Source: DATKPE01 sp035524335 (lineage in GTDB: Bacteria > Bacteroidota > Ignavibacteria > UBA10030 > SZUA-254). Taken from it: a DNA stretch of 64,000 nucleotides. This document shows positions 17,672 to 27,618 of this stretch, one piece after another. Both the position numbers and the translations under genes were made by a program. The stretch lies in contig DATKPE010000060.1 of NCBI GenBank assembly GCA_035524335.1, forward strand, positions 15,788-79,787, in the 5' to 3' direction. Position 1 is the stretch's first letter; each line of letters starts with the position of its first letter. The notes under the pieces were generated by a model. It was not told where the DNA came from. It did no database searches and worked only from the letters and a program-made list of their open reading frames with translations.

Positions 17672-18141
17672 ACGCCTGCATCTCCGCCGGTTCTGGACAC
17701 CGAGATGATCCTTTCGCCGGGGTGACTGCCGTGCATCATGCGGACCTCGAACCGGGACCGGGGAAGAAGATCGGACGCCTTTTCAGGCCACTCGATCAGA
17801 CAGAGACCGTCGCCCCGCTCGAAGTACTCGCGCGCTCCGACGTCGCGAAGCTCGGCTGTCGAGCCGATCCGGTAAAAGTCGAAATGGAACACCGGGAACG
17901 CACCGCCGGTGTAAACGTTCAGAATCGTGAATGTCGGGCTCGTGACATGCTCCGAAACGCCGAGGCCGCGGCAGATTCCCTGGATAAAGCGCGTCTTGCC
18001 CGCACCCAGATCGCCGTAGCAGGCGACAATATCGCCCATACGGAGCTGAAGTGCAAACTCCTCGCCGGCATGAACCGTTTCGGCTTCCGAGGAAGTCGTC
18101 TGCTGACGGACTGCGGACGTTTCGGCCGGTCGGGTCGGCAT
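17668..18141 (-). CDS. tsaE: tRNA t6A modification ATPase TsaE
   Basis: 157 residues, P-loop ATPase that acts with TsaB/TsaD in t6A synthesis. The Walker A motif GDLGAGKT is at 43-50, followed by the family signature VTSPTFTILNVY and FHFDFYRI and the LIEWPEKA motif. The start codon shares one base with the porX stop (TGATG), and the gene overlaps tsaB by 4 bp. Confidence 0.95.
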   Translation of the reverse strand: MPTRPAETSAVRQQTTSSEAETVHAGEEFALQLRMGDIVACYGDLGAGKTRFIQGICRGLGVSEHVTSPTFTILNVYTGGAFPVFHFDFYRIGSTAELRDVGAREYFERGDGLCLIEWPEKASDLLPRSRFEVRMMHGSHPGERIISVSRTGGDAGV

Positions 18142-19730
18142 CAGCCCTTTGGCCGCATCCTGGCGACCGGCAGGATCATTTCTTCCATCGATATGCCCCC
18201 GTGCTGAAAACTGTCGCGGTACTGATTGGCATATTTATGGAAGTCGGTGGGATAGACGAAGTAATAGTCTTCCTTGGAGACCAGATAGTTGATCGTCACA
18301 CTCCGCTTCGGAAGGCGAAACTCGGTTGGATTCTTGATGAAGATTGCGTGCCGCTCGTCTGCCTTCAGATTCCGTCCGTACTTGTAGCGGAGGTTGGGCG
18401 ACGCCTCGCGGTCTGCGATCACTTTCGTATTCCGGAGACAGCGGATACTTCCGTGATCGGTCGTGAGGATGACCGTGATGTTCTTCATCCGGGAGAGGGT
18501 CCGGAGCATGCCGAGGAGCGACGAGTGCATGAACCAGGAGCGGGTCAGCGAACGGTACGCCGCCTCATCGGGCGCGATCTCCTTCAGGAGCTGTGAATCG
18601 GAACGGCCGTGGGCGAGCATATCGACAAAATTCACCACGATGGCGGTCAGCTTGTTGTTCGCATACGACTGAATGTTCTGTTCGATCGTCTTGCCGAATT
18701 CCGGGTCGAGGATCTTGACATATTTGGAATCGGGCTTCACCTTGATCTTCCGCCTCTCGAGGAGATTGTCGAGGAACTGGTGCTCGTAGCGGTTTCTGCT
18801 GTTGTCGTCGTCCTCCCATTCTTCCCAGATTTCGGGAAAACGGACCTCGATCTCGTCGGGATACGCCCCGCTGAAGATGGCGTTCCTCGAATAGGGCGTG
18901 GCGGTCGGCAGGATCGAATAGTAGAAGTCCTGCGAGATGTCGAAATACTCCGAAAGAACGCTCCGCATTTCCATCCACTGATCCGCCCGGAGACAGTCGA
19001 TGACGAAGAAGAAGACCGACCTGTCGGTTTTCAGCTCGGGGATCAGGTACGTATCGACGACGTCGACCGAGAGGAGCGGCCTGTTCGGCTGGGACGCCTG
19101 TTTCGGGTCGACCCAGCGGCGGTAATTCCGTTCGATGAATTTCGAGAACTCGACATTGCATTCCCGGATCTGATCGCTGAGGGTCTGCCGCAGGCCGAGC
19201 TCGGGATGTTCGTCCATATCGAGCGACTGACCGACGAGCGACAGGTAGATATCGATCCATTCCTTTGCGCCGGGCTGGTTCTGGAGCTTCATCGAGATCT
19301 CGTTGAACTCCTTGATGTAATCGCGGGAGACCTGCTGACCGGCGAGCTTTTTTCCCTCCAGGAACTTTTTACAGGCGAGGAGGATCTGACTGGGATTGAC
19401 GGGCTTGGTGAGATAATCGCTGATCTTGACGCCGATCGCCTCCTCCATCACCCCCTCGTCCTCATTTTTGGTCACCATGATGACCGGCAGATTCGGCCGG
19501 AGATCCTTGATGAGGGAGAGCGTCTTGAGCCCTCCCATGCCCGCCATCATTTCATCCAGGAAAACCAGATCGTACACATGTTTCCCGACCATGGCAACGG
19601 CATCCTCGCCGTTGGTGGCCGTCTCGACATAGTATCCCTTGTCGGCCAGCATGAGAATGTGGGAGCGGAGAAGTTCGATCTCGTCGTCCACCCACAGAAT
19701 GCGTCCTTTTGTTGCGATTGTCACAGCCAT
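18141..19730 (-). CDS. porX: PorX: T9SS response regulator with PglZ-type phosphodiesterase domain
   Basis: 529 residues, close to the known PorX length. Residues 1-125 are a receiver domain with Asp15/Asp16, the phosphoacceptor Asp59 (LVFLDE), Thr87 and Lys109. Residues about 215-525 are an alkaline-phosphatase-superfamily PglZ domain: FFFVIDCLRADQW, ILPTATPYSRNAIFSG, NFVDMLAHGRSD and TTDHGS supply the metal ligands and nucleophile region. PorX is known to control T9SS genes and to cleave oligonucleotides. It has AAGGAG 8 nt before the ATG and its own promoter, and heads an operon with tsaE, tsaB and accD, directly downstream of sprA on the same strand. The partner kinase PorY is not in the window. 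Confidence 0.95.
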   Translation of the reverse strand: MAVTIATKGRILWVDDEIELLRSHILMLADKGYYVETATNGEDAVAMVGKHVYDLVFLDEMMAGMGGLKTLSLIKDLRPNLPVIMVTKNEDEGVMEEAIGVKISDYLTKPVNPSQILLACKKFLEGKKLAGQQVSRDYIKEFNEISMKLQNQPGAKEWIDIYLSLVGQSLDMDEHPELGLRQTLSDQIRECNVEFSKFIERNYRRWVDPKQASQPNRPLLSVDVVDTYLIPELKTDRSVFFFVIDCLRADQWMEMRSVLSEYFDISQDFYYSILPTATPYSRNAIFSGAYPDEIEVRFPEIWEEWEDDDNSRNRYEHQFLDNLLERRKIKVKPDSKYVKILDPEFGKTIEQNIQSYANNKLTAIVVNFVDMLAHGRSDSQLLKEIAPDEAAYRSLTRSWFMHSSLLGMLRTLSRMKNITVILTTDHGSIRCLRNTKVIADREASPNLRYKYGRNLKADERHAIFIKNPTEFRLPKRSVTINYLVSKEDYYFVYPTDFHKYANQYRDSFQHGGISMEEMILPVARMRPKG

Positions 19731-19747
19731 GCGGTCTGCTCCTTTCT

Positions 19748-19776
19748 ATGATAATCAAAACAGTTACGAGAATCAA
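19748..19776 (-). promoter_or_regulatory. Promoter of the porX operon
   Basis: Minus strand TTGATT (19771-19776), 17 nt, TATCAT (19748-19753); the porX ATG at 19730 follows within about 12 nt of the expected start site. It lies in the 71-bp gap after the sprA stop. Confidence 0.75.
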
Positions 19777-19801
19777 TCGCAACGGTTACATGAGCATTCC
19801 G

Positions 19802-22800
19802 TCAGATGGTGATGTGAATGTCGAGGCCGGCTTCGTTGGTCGTCGTGCCGTAGATCAGCGAGGCGCCCTGGTCGGGGGCGGTCTTCTGATAACGGTAGAA
19901 GACCGATGCGCGGACGCGGGTACTGAGGTCGTAGGTGATGTGCGGCTCGATGAGCGTCCGGGTGCTCCCTTCGAGCGGCGTGCCGTCCGCACTCTGGGAG
20001 AGGAGCGTGGGATCGTAGCTGGTGCGCGAATTCTTCGTCAGCGAATAGGTGACGCTGAAATCGATGTCGTTGGAAAGGTTCAGACCGAAAAGCGGGAACC
20101 GGAATCCCTTCCGGCCGTAGGAGAGCGAAAGGGAGATTTCCTGGGAGAAGGTCTCGACGATGTTGAGCGCGGCGACGTTCAGATCATAGCTCTCGGTCGA
20201 ATTGAACCGGATCGATCCGCTCAGCGTTCCCTTCAGGAATTCCTTGAAACCCATGTTCACCGATGCCAGCGGCGAGAACCCGTAGGTGACCCGCTCCACG
20301 TCGGTCTGTTCGCCGGTGGCCGGATCGCCGCGGAAATCGCGCCGGAAGCTGGCGGTGTACGCATGCTCGAGCGAGAGCTTGTCGAAAATGGAGTTCAATC
20401 CGGCAATCTTCTCGATGCCGTCCCACCGGATGCTCCAGTTCGGCCTCGGCATGTACTCGCCGAAGAACCGGTCGAAGATCGGCAGTGCCTCCATTCCCTT
20501 CTCGAAGGCCTGCGTCAGCGCCTCCTGCTGGGGCATCTCCTGGGAATATTCGTCGTATTTCTTCCCCACGTCCTCCAGGTCGCTCTTGAACACCTTGAAA
20601 AAAAGCACCGGCGGTAAGGAGAGGAACGACCGCTCCACGCTTCCGCCCGTCGTGACGACGGTCTGCGGCGCCACGACAGATCCGAGCGAGTCGGTCACCA
20701 GCGCGGTGTTCCTGCTGTACTGCCAGCCGACCTTCCAGTTGATTTCGATCGACGCACCGGGCCACAACTGCCGGTTCGTCTTGAGCGCCAGAGTGTTCGA
20801 CTGCGTAAACTGATCGGTGATCGCGGCGTTCGGCGCCCTGAGACCCGGCTGGACATCGAAATTGATGAACGGGAAGGTCGATTTGATCGACGTCGTCATT
20901 GTTCCGGCCGGGTCGCTGATGAGGCCGAGCTGATAGAGCCTCGACGGTCCGTTCTCGACGGTCGACCCCTGGAACGGCGACCGGTCCCAGAAATTGAGGA
21001 AGCCGGTCGATCCCAGAATCCCTCCGCTCCCGACCCTGTTGGTCTGATTGAAGTTGATCGACACGACGTCGTACTCGAAGAACGGAACCTTGATGGCGGA
21101 CCGGATGAAGGTCTTCGCTCCGCTCAGGATGTTGCCCAGGTTGATATTCGGTTTGGAGGATTTCTTCGCACCGGTATCGGCCTTGACGTCGGCGACCTGA
21201 CGTCCGTCACCCTGCGGCTTCGGGGCCGGAACCTGTTTGCCGCCGGCGGGCGCCGTCACGGTGTCCTTCCCGGGCGGGGTGAGACCCGGCGCCGGAACGT
21301 TGTTCTGCGCGACCTGCGGCGTCTGAACGGTCACCGGCTGATTTTCTCCGGCCGGGGTCCTGCTGTTCCCCGGCGGGGCCTGGTCCTTCCCGGGCACGGC
21401 GGCTCCGGGAGGGGGTGCGGCATTCGCCGTATCCGGACGGGAATTCGACTGCGGCTGAGGGAGATTGCCCTGAGGCGGAGTCTGCCCCTGCTGGAGATTG
21501 CCGGGCGCCGGCTGTTGATTGTCCGGCGTTGGCGGCTGATTACCCGGCGTCGGTGGCTGAGTACCTGGGGCCGGCGGCTGATTTCCCGGGGGCGGATTAT
21601 TTCCCGGGGGCGGGGGATTGTTCCCCTGTGGAGGCGTATTGTTCTGCGGCTGTTCGCCCTGCTGTTGTTCGTTGTGCATCCTTCCGCGTCCGTGCCGTTC
21701 ATCGGTCGGGATCGCCTGTTCCACGGGCGGACGCTGTTCCAACTGCTGGCGCTGTTCGCCGGCGGCATTTCCACCCGTCGATTTCGGTTCGTTCAGGAAA
21801 CTGAACCACTGTTCGGTCAGCGAGCGGAGGCGGACATTCAGATTGACGGCGATCGCGTTGTCGAACCCGGACGATTTGCTCAGGTCGGTGTTGGCGAAGG
21901 TGTTCTGCCAGCCGTAATTGACGTTGTAGGAGGCGCTCAGGTCGACAAATTTCGGCAGATCGAGGATATTGATGATTTTCGGGCGCGAGTTGACGGTGAC
22001 GCGCTGATTGTAGTGCCCGTCGCGGCCGCCGATGAGGAGGTTGCGCAGGATCGTGCCGAATCCCCTCCCGACCGAATCATTGTCCAGATTGTACAGACTC
22101 CGGTCGATGGCGAGGTTGTAGTCGCCGGAGAGATTGAGAAGCCCGCCCTCCGTCAGTTTCCAGGAGAATCCGACCGATTTCGTTGCGCCGAAGGAGCGCG
22201 TATCGGTCGGCAGATTCAGATTGTTCCGGTCGAGCTCGAATGCGCGGGAGCGCTGGCCGGTCAGCCCGGCGTTCAGATTCTGGAAGGGGAAAATGTAGAG
22301 CTTCCAGTCCTTGAAATCGTCCAGGATGATGATTCCCTTGAAGAGCGATTTGAACGGCTGGATCGCGATATCGGACGGAAGCTGGACGCCGTACCGTGCG
22401 CCGAACGACCATTGCCAGTTGAGGCGGTCAGCGACGGTCGGGTCGTGATAGCGCGCGGTATTGTACTGGAACGACAGCTGGAGTTTGTTGAAGGTGTCGC
22501 GGATGAACCAGAGCTGTGTGGGAAGGTTGATATGAAAATTCGGAACCGAGTACGAATCGTTGACCTGGTACGTCTGCGATTCGTCGACGATCGTATTCGC
22601 TTCGGCGATCGAGGCCGGCGTTCCCTTCTCCAGAAGGCGGCTGGTCGCCTCCGTCATCAGAACGTCCGAATTGGGGAGATATTTCGGATCGACCTTGCTG
22701 ACGGAATGGGAGTACCCCACACCGACGGAGGTGCCGGACCACTCCTGCGGGAAAAACTTGTCGAGGCTGACGTTTGTATTCACCGCCCAGGCGGTGGTGG

Positions 22801-25800
22801 TATTCTGGCTCCCGAAATTATCGCTCAGGCCGTGAAAATTCGGGTCTGTGTGGGAATAATTCACCGCCACGGTGCCGAGATCGGCCACCTTTACCTGCGA
22901 ATCGAAATGGTATGCAAATCCCTGATCGTTGTTCACGTTGAGCAGGCGGAGTTCATTGACCCAGACCTGGCCCGTCAGTGGAATGGTTCCCCCCTGGGCG
23001 GCCGGATTGGTGATGCCGATCATGATTTCGCGGATCTGGCGGAGCGAGGGGTTGCCTTTGATCGCGAAGGTCGCCCCCTTGTCGTTCGCCGGAATGCGGT
23101 AATCCTGATTCGTGGAATCGCGGGCGGCCTTGATCGAGGTCAGGCGGGACAGGATGATGTCGATCTGATTGTCCGGATGCCATCCGTGGTGGATCGGGGT
23201 CCGGTATTCGTAGTAGTTGAGGGTGTCCGAGCCGAAACGGATGAAGACTTCGGCGTCATAGCGGTCGGGGGCGTAATAGTTGAATTTCGGATCGCCGTGC
23301 ACGAACATCTTCAGTTCCTTGTAGTTGAAGATGTCGAGCGGGCGGGTTTCGAACGACCGGAACAGGTGATGCGAATCGCCCCGCTGGAGGCCGGTGATGA
23401 CGAGGGAGAGCGACTGCTCGTTGCCGTAGATGATCTGGTTCGGGTCGGTGAGGTCGCGGGGACGGGTGATCCCGAGCGAGAGATATTCGGCATCCGCATA
23501 GTCCGGGTTGTCTTCGATGCTGACGACGGACGGTTTGAGGACGGAATCGTTCGGGATGCGCGTCTGCCACTGGTTGCCGACGAAGTTGAGGTCGGAGATC
23601 CGGACCGTCGCGGAGTCGGAAAGACCGTTCATCCAGAGACGGATGTACTGCACGTCCTTGAGGACGTCTTCCCGGAGGCTTGTCGTGCCGATCACCTGGG
23701 CGGCGGAAATGAGGGGCACATGGATCTGAATCCAGCCGTTGTCGCCCCTGCCGACGATGTAGGGATTCTGAATCAGATGGCTCGTCGAATCATAATAGAG
23801 CGAATCGAGCGGGACCTGGTACTCGAGATATTCGTTGTCGTTATCGACCACCGAATTGCCGTTGAGGTCTTCGGTGTCGGGGCGGTTGCCGGAGGGGCCT
23901 TTCGAATTCCCCTCCGTCCCGTCGATATGGCTGACGTCCGCACTGCAGGCGCTGTAGATCCAGTCGTCGCCGCTCGGGTCGGCGGTGTTGACGTCCGGAT
24001 CGCCCGCATTCCGGGAAAGAAAATCGGCGTAGTGGCGGCGTTCGTCGTCCGCGGCCGAGGGGTCGGAATTGGCAAGCATGTCGAGGCCGAGATCCTGCCC
24101 GGGATGGAGGACGCCGGTCGGAAGCCCGGTGGTGTTGTCCGGAACCTTGATGATGTCTTCGGAGTACAGAGGGCCGGGGATGACCCCCTCGCTGACGCGG
24201 CCGATGTCGATATTCAGCTTGCCGTGGCGCAGGTCGGCGGCGCTCTTGCCGGTCGTCCTCATCCAGATTTCGATGTACGCCATGTTCTGGTCGAGCAGGT
24301 TGCCGGTGTTCGGCAGATACTGCATCATGCCGCCCCAGTTGTTGCGCCGCTGTTCCGCGTCGTCCGACGCCGAACCGGCGCGGTGGAGGGTCGCCTTCAG
24401 ATCCGGGGAGAAATTGTAGACGCCGCGGTGGTTCGGATCGAACTGGAGTTCGAGCACCGAAACGAATTCCTGGCCGGTGCGCACCTGTTTTCTGTTGCCG
24501 TAGATGTCGGTCACGACCACCGGGTCGAAACACTGGGAATTGTTGAACCAGGTGAACCGCGACTTGAGAAACGTGCGGATCGTCGCCGTGTCGTGCTTCG
24601 CGAAGAGGCTGTCCGGAATGATCGACTGGGGAACGATGCCCGTGATCGGGACGGTGATCGGTGGGCTCGCCAGATGCCAGGACGAATAGATGAGCGAGAG
24701 CGGAATTGTCTTCTGCGATCCCTCGAAATCGTCGATGTAGGCGACCGTCGCGCCGTTGTCCGAGGCGATTGTGCTGGTTTTCGTGTTTGCGTTCGGGAGG
24801 ATATAGGCGCCCTCGCCGCTGATATGGAAGTTCGACATCTCGCGCGTCTTCAGGAACGGGATCGCGTTGATGGCCGACGTGAGGAACGGGAGGTCGAATC
24901 CCGTCGACCCGTCGAACCCGAACATCGAGTTGTCGGTCGGCTCCTCCCCCACCCTCACCTTGTCGCTGAGCGTCGCCTGGTTCAGGTTCATGAAGGTGAA
25001 GCCGAGGTTGGTGTTCGGCAGGATGTTGTTGAGTTCGCCGCGCGCGCCGACCATTGTTTTCGAGGCGAGCTGGAAGAGATCGTTCTGCTCGTATTTCACC
25101 TGCAGGTTTCTCCCCGGGGCGAGCGCCTGCTGGTTCCGGATCGTCACCTGGCCGAGGATGTAATCGACGGTATAATCGACGTTCGGCGTCAGAGGCGTCC
25201 CGTCGAGGAGCACCTGCACGCTTCCCTCCACGACGTTGAAGCCGAGCGAATAGGTGTTGGTCACCCCCTGGGAGGCGTGGACCCGGATGATGTACTTGTC
25301 CTTGATGGTGATCGTGGAGGCGGCGTTTTGCGTGGTGTCGTAGACCTCGCGGAACAGAAGAGAGTCGTTCACCGAATCGCCGACGGCGGCTAAAAAGTTG
25401 CGGAGCCCGTTGTCGAAGGGCCGGAGGGTGGGGAAGATGAGATCGCCCTTGTCGAGGTCGATCGTGAGTCCCGGGATGAAATCGAACGCGCCGTCGCCGC
25501 GGGGCTGGGGCGAATTGTTGGCGTCGAAGCGGTCGAGGCCGAGAACGTTCAGGAGCTGGTAGCCGAGCACGGCCGTGATTTCCGGGCCGTCGGTCCTGCG
25601 GACGATCTGGAGCTTGAAGTCCTTCGGCGACACGTTCCTGCCGCCGAGGTTGTAGATGTTCTTCAGCATCAGACCCCATGCGGGCTGGTATTCCGGATGG
25701 TCGCTGAGGAATTTCGGCTTGATCAGCTTGAGGACTCCCTCCCCGCCCGGGATGGTGTCGCCGTACACATAGCTCTGTCGTTTTCCGCCGGGGCCGAGGG

Positions 25801-27328
25801 GCCCGAGAACGGTGTACGAAACGGCGTACGCGTAGGCATCGGAGAAATTGTTGATATACACATACCCGCCGTACGGATCATACTTATAATCCTTGCTCGG
25901 ATCGAGGCGGATCCAGTATCCCTCCTCATAATGGCCCAGACTTCTGGACGTATCGAGGTTGTCGGTGACATGGCCGTCGTAGCCGGCGCCCGAGGGATGC
26001 GAGGGCAGGTTCACATAGGCGCGGCGGTTGACGTAAGTGCCGGTATTTGCCGGTGCGATCGCCACGGTCTGCCAGAGATCCATCTGGACGATCTGGTTGT
26101 CCTGGATATCGGAGGTGATCGTCGGCGGATAACTCTGGTGCAGGGGCTCGAAATATGTCTGGTGTACGCTGTCGACGAAGTAGTAGTGCTGGGAATAGCT
26201 GTAGGCATGAATGTCGTTGTTCGTCGCCTGACTGCCGCCGCTGAGCGACAACTGCTGGGCCTGTCCCTTTTTCTGGGAAAGGATGGTCGTCAGCGTGAGC
26301 GGGCCGGTCTGCAGTTTCGCCTTGATGCCGAAGAGCGCCTGCCCGCCGCTCACGAGGGAGGGGGTCTGGAGCGAAACGTTCCCGGCCTCCACGCTCTGCA
26401 CGATTTCGTCGTCGTACCCCTGGTAGTTGATGTGGAGCTGATTCTCGAACTCGAACGTCCTCTGCGTATTCCAGTCGGCCAGAATCTTCAGCTTGTCGCC
26501 GATCGTGCCGCTCACGTTGATCTGCACGTCCTGGTTGAAATCCGGGGTGCTCTGCGACTGGTCGAATGTGGTGAGGCCGACCTGGTCGGAGCTCTGGTTG
26601 CGGAACGCCGCGCGGATGTCGACGGCGCCCGACACGCTCAGGTTGATCGACCGGCCGCCGAAAATGCTCATGAGCGGATTCGTCGGCATCGGAATCGAGA
26701 TGTTCGTGAAACTGCTCAGGAGGTTGCCGAGCTCATCGCGGGTATCCCTCGCCTTGTACTCGTGCGCGAGCTGTTTCCAGGAGTTTCGCCGCTCCAGCCG
26801 GATGCGCCGCGCAAGATACTCCTGGAACGGCACGACCACCGGAATCTTCACATCGATGCCGTCGACCTCCTCCCGCACCACGACGTTCTCGCCGAGCGAA
26901 TCGATCCGGAAATCCCGCCGGTACACCGTTGAACGGAGCGGAGCATAGAGGGGGTAGTTATCGGGCGGGAACAGCACGACCGCGGCGGAATCGACGCGGT
27001 GATGAACCCATTCCTGCATCCTCGCGGTGGAGTCGAGATAGACGACCCAGAGGGAATCCTTTTTCCCCGAGGTGTCCTTCTTCGCAGAAAGCGAATCGCC
27101 TTCGGCGTACCGCATCCGTTCGGACCGGCGATGGGATTCTCCCCCCGACGGGGCAACCTCCGGGGTGGTGTCGCCCGGGGCATAACTCCGCGGCGGCTGG
27201 GACTGCGCGCTGACGGAATGAGGAAATCCGAAAAGCGCGGGAACCGCGCCTGCGATGAGGAGGACTGCAATCCAATGGGAAATACGGGCGCGCGCAACGG
27301 TATGCGCACGCGCGTGAAAGCGAGCCAA
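19802..27328 (-). CDS. sprA: SprA/Sov: giant outer-membrane translocon of the type IX secretion system
   Basis: 2508 residues, the size range of SprA. The family forms a very large single-chain barrel through which folded T9SS cargo crosses the outer membrane; PorV caps it. Visible: an Arg-rich N-terminus and signal peptide (about 20-42, ending SVSAQ), the conserved early block (NPLMSIFGGRSINLSVSGAVDIRAAFRNQ, SQSTPDFNQDVQINVSGTIGDKLKILADWNTQRTF, given here as separate motifs), long strand-rich repeats, and a barrel-type C-terminus ending GLDIHITI. A Pro/Gln/Asn-rich insertion of about 200 residues interrupts the barrel region (21165-21775). TTG start with no clear ribosome site; the frame closes 30 codons upstream, so the start is limited to this area. 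Confidence 0.93.
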   Translation of the reverse strand: MARFHARAHTVARARISHWIAVLLIAGAVPALFGFPHSVSAQSQPPRSYAPGDTTPEVAPSGGESHRRSERMRYAEGDSLSAKKDTSGKKDSLWVVYLDSTARMQEWVHHRVDSAAVVLFPPDNYPLYAPLRSTVYRRDFRIDSLGENVVVREEVDGIDVKIPVVVPFQEYLARRIRLERRNSWKQLAHEYKARDTRDELGNLLSSFTNISIPMPTNPLMSIFGGRSINLSVSGAVDIRAAFRNQSSDQVGLTTFDQSQSTPDFNQDVQINVSGTIGDKLKILADWNTQRTFEFENQLHINYQGYDDEIVQSVEAGNVSLQTPSLVSGGQALFGIKAKLQTGPLTLTTILSQKKGQAQQLSLSGGSQATNNDIHAYSYSQHYYFVDSVHQTYFEPLHQSYPPTITSDIQDNQIVQMDLWQTVAIAPANTGTYVNRRAYVNLPSHPSGAGYDGHVTDNLDTSRSLGHYEEGYWIRLDPSKDYKYDPYGGYVYINNFSDAYAYAVSYTVLGPLGPGGKRQSYVYGDTIPGGEGVLKLIKPKFLSDHPEYQPAWGLMLKNIYNLGGRNVSPKDFKLQIVRRTDGPEITAVLGYQLLNVLGLDRFDANNSPQPRGDGAFDFIPGLTIDLDKGDLIFPTLRPFDNGLRNFLAAVGDSVNDSLLFREVYDTTQNAASTITIKDKYIIRVHASQGVTNTYSLGFNVVEGSVQVLLDGTPLTPNVDYTVDYILGQVTIRNQQALAPGRNLQVKYEQNDLFQLASKTMVGARGELNNILPNTNLGFTFMNLNQATLSDKVRVGEEPTDNSMFGFDGSTGFDLPFLTSAINAIPFLKTREMSNFHISGEGAYILPNANTKTSTIASDNGATVAYIDDFEGSQKTIPLSLIYSSWHLASPPITVPITGIVPQSIIPDSLFAKHDTATIRTFLKSRFTWFNNSQCFDPVVVTDIYGNRKQVRTGQEFVSVLELQFDPNHRGVYNFSPDLKATLHRAGSASDDAEQRRNNWGGMMQYLPNTGNLLDQNMAYIEIWMRTTGKSAADLRHGKLNIDIGRVSEGVIPGPLYSEDIIKVPDNTTGLPTGVLHPGQDLGLDMLANSDPSAADDERRHYADFLSRNAGDPDVNTADPSGDDWIYSACSADVSHIDGTEGNSKGPSGNRPDTEDLNGNSVVDNDNEYLEYQVPLDSLYYDSTSHLIQNPYIVGRGDNGWIQIHVPLISAAQVIGTTSLREDVLKDVQYIRLWMNGLSDSATVRISDLNFVGNQWQTRIPNDSVLKPSVVSIEDNPDYADAEYLSLGITRPRDLTDPNQIIYGNEQSLSLVITGLQRGDSHHLFRSFETRPLDIFNYKELKMFVHGDPKFNYYAPDRYDAEVFIRFGSDTLNYYEYRTPIHHGWHPDNQIDIILSRLTSIKAARDSTNQDYRIPANDKGATFAIKGNPSLRQIREIMIGITNPAAQGGTIPLTGQVWVNELRLLNVNNDQGFAYHFDSQVKVADLGTVAVNYSHTDPNFHGLSDNFGSQNTTTAWAVNTNVSLDKFFPQEWSGTSVGVGYSHSVSKVDPKYLPNSDVLMTEATSRLLEKGTPASIAEANTIVDESQTYQVNDSYSVPNFHINLPTQLWFIRDTFNKLQLSFQYNTARYHDPTVADRLNWQWSFGARYGVQLPSDIAIQPFKSLFKGIIILDDFKDWKLYIFPFQNLNAGLTGQRSRAFELDRNNLNLPTDTRSFGATKSVGFSWKLTEGGLLNLSGDYNLAIDRSLYNLDNDSVGRGFGTILRNLLIGGRDGHYNQRVTVNSRPKIINILDLPKFVDLSASYNVNYGWQNTFANTDLSKSSGFDNAIAVNLNVRLRSLTEQWFSFLNEPKSTGGNAAGEQRQQLEQRPPVEQAIPTDERHGRGRMHNEQQQGEQPQNNTPPQGNNPPPPGNNPPPGNQPPAPGTQPPTPGNQPPTPDNQQPAPGNLQQGQTPPQGNLPQPQSNSRPDTANAAPPPGAAVPGKDQAPPGNSRTPAGENQPVTVQTPQVAQNNVPAPGLTPPGKDTVTAPAGGKQVPAPKPQGDGRQVADVKADTGAKKSSKPNINLGNILSGAKTFIRSAIKVPFFEYDVVSINFNQTNRVGSGGILGSTGFLNFWDRSPFQGSTVENGPSRLYQLGLISDPAGTMTTSIKSTFPFINFDVQPGLRAPNAAITDQFTQSNTLALKTNRQLWPGASIEINWKVGWQYSRNTALVTDSLGSVVAPQTVVTTGGSVERSFLSLPPVLFFKVFKSDLEDVGKKYDEYSQEMPQQEALTQAFEKGMEALPIFDRFFGEYMPRPNWSIRWDGIEKIAGLNSIFDKLSLEHAYTASFRRDFRGDPATGEQTDVERVTYGFSPLASVNMGFKEFLKGTLSGSIRFNSTESYDLNVAALNIVETFSQEISLSLSYGRKGFRFPLFGLNLSNDIDFSVTYSLTKNSRTSYDPTLLSQSADGTPLEGSTRTLIEPHITYDLSTRVRASVFYRYQKTAPDQGASLIYGTTTNEAGLDIHITI
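21455..21640 (-). repeat. sprA: Pro-rich tandem repeat inside sprA
   Basis: The encoded protein repeats a 7-8 residue unit of the type GNQPPTP (GNNPPPP, GNNPPP, GNQPPAP, GTQPPTP, GNQPPTP, DNQQPAP) with matching degenerate 21-24 bp DNA repeats. This is the core of the low-complexity insertion. Confidence 0.85.
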
Positions 27329-27569
27329 TGTAGTATTATGGTCTTGTGATTGTTAATGGCCGGAAACGACCGCCGATTCTCCGGACCATAGAACTGCTAG
27401 CAAGAACCGATACTAATTGCTCCTTTCACTGAGGGAGAAAATTGCTCCGTTCCGGACCGGACACGATCGTCCGACCGCGAATCAGATTCATCAAATCACA
27501 CTAAAAATGTAAAAAAATCGGGACTGAATAGCAAGCAACCGGCCTGTTTTCCATGATTAAAATCAAACG

Positions 27570-27598
27570 TTGTAAAATCGACAATAGCGAGGTATATT
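27570..27598 (+). promoter_or_regulatory. Promoter of lptF-lptG
   Basis: TTGTAA (27570-27575), 17 nt, TATATT (27593-27598). The expected start site is about 27605, 14 nt before the ATG at 27619. This supports 27619 over the in-frame ATG at 27553, which lies upstream of the promoter. The rest of the 290-bp divergent gap (27329-27618) shows no gene. Confidence 0.75.
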
Positions 27599-27618
27599 AC
27601 TGTCAGAACCGCCAATTT

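Noticed and set aside
21515..25393. 1292-codon open frame on the plus strand
   Set aside because: It lies entirely antisense to sprA; strong codon bias leaves the opposite strand open. No ribosome site, no domain, biased composition (Val/Arg/Glu/Asp-rich).
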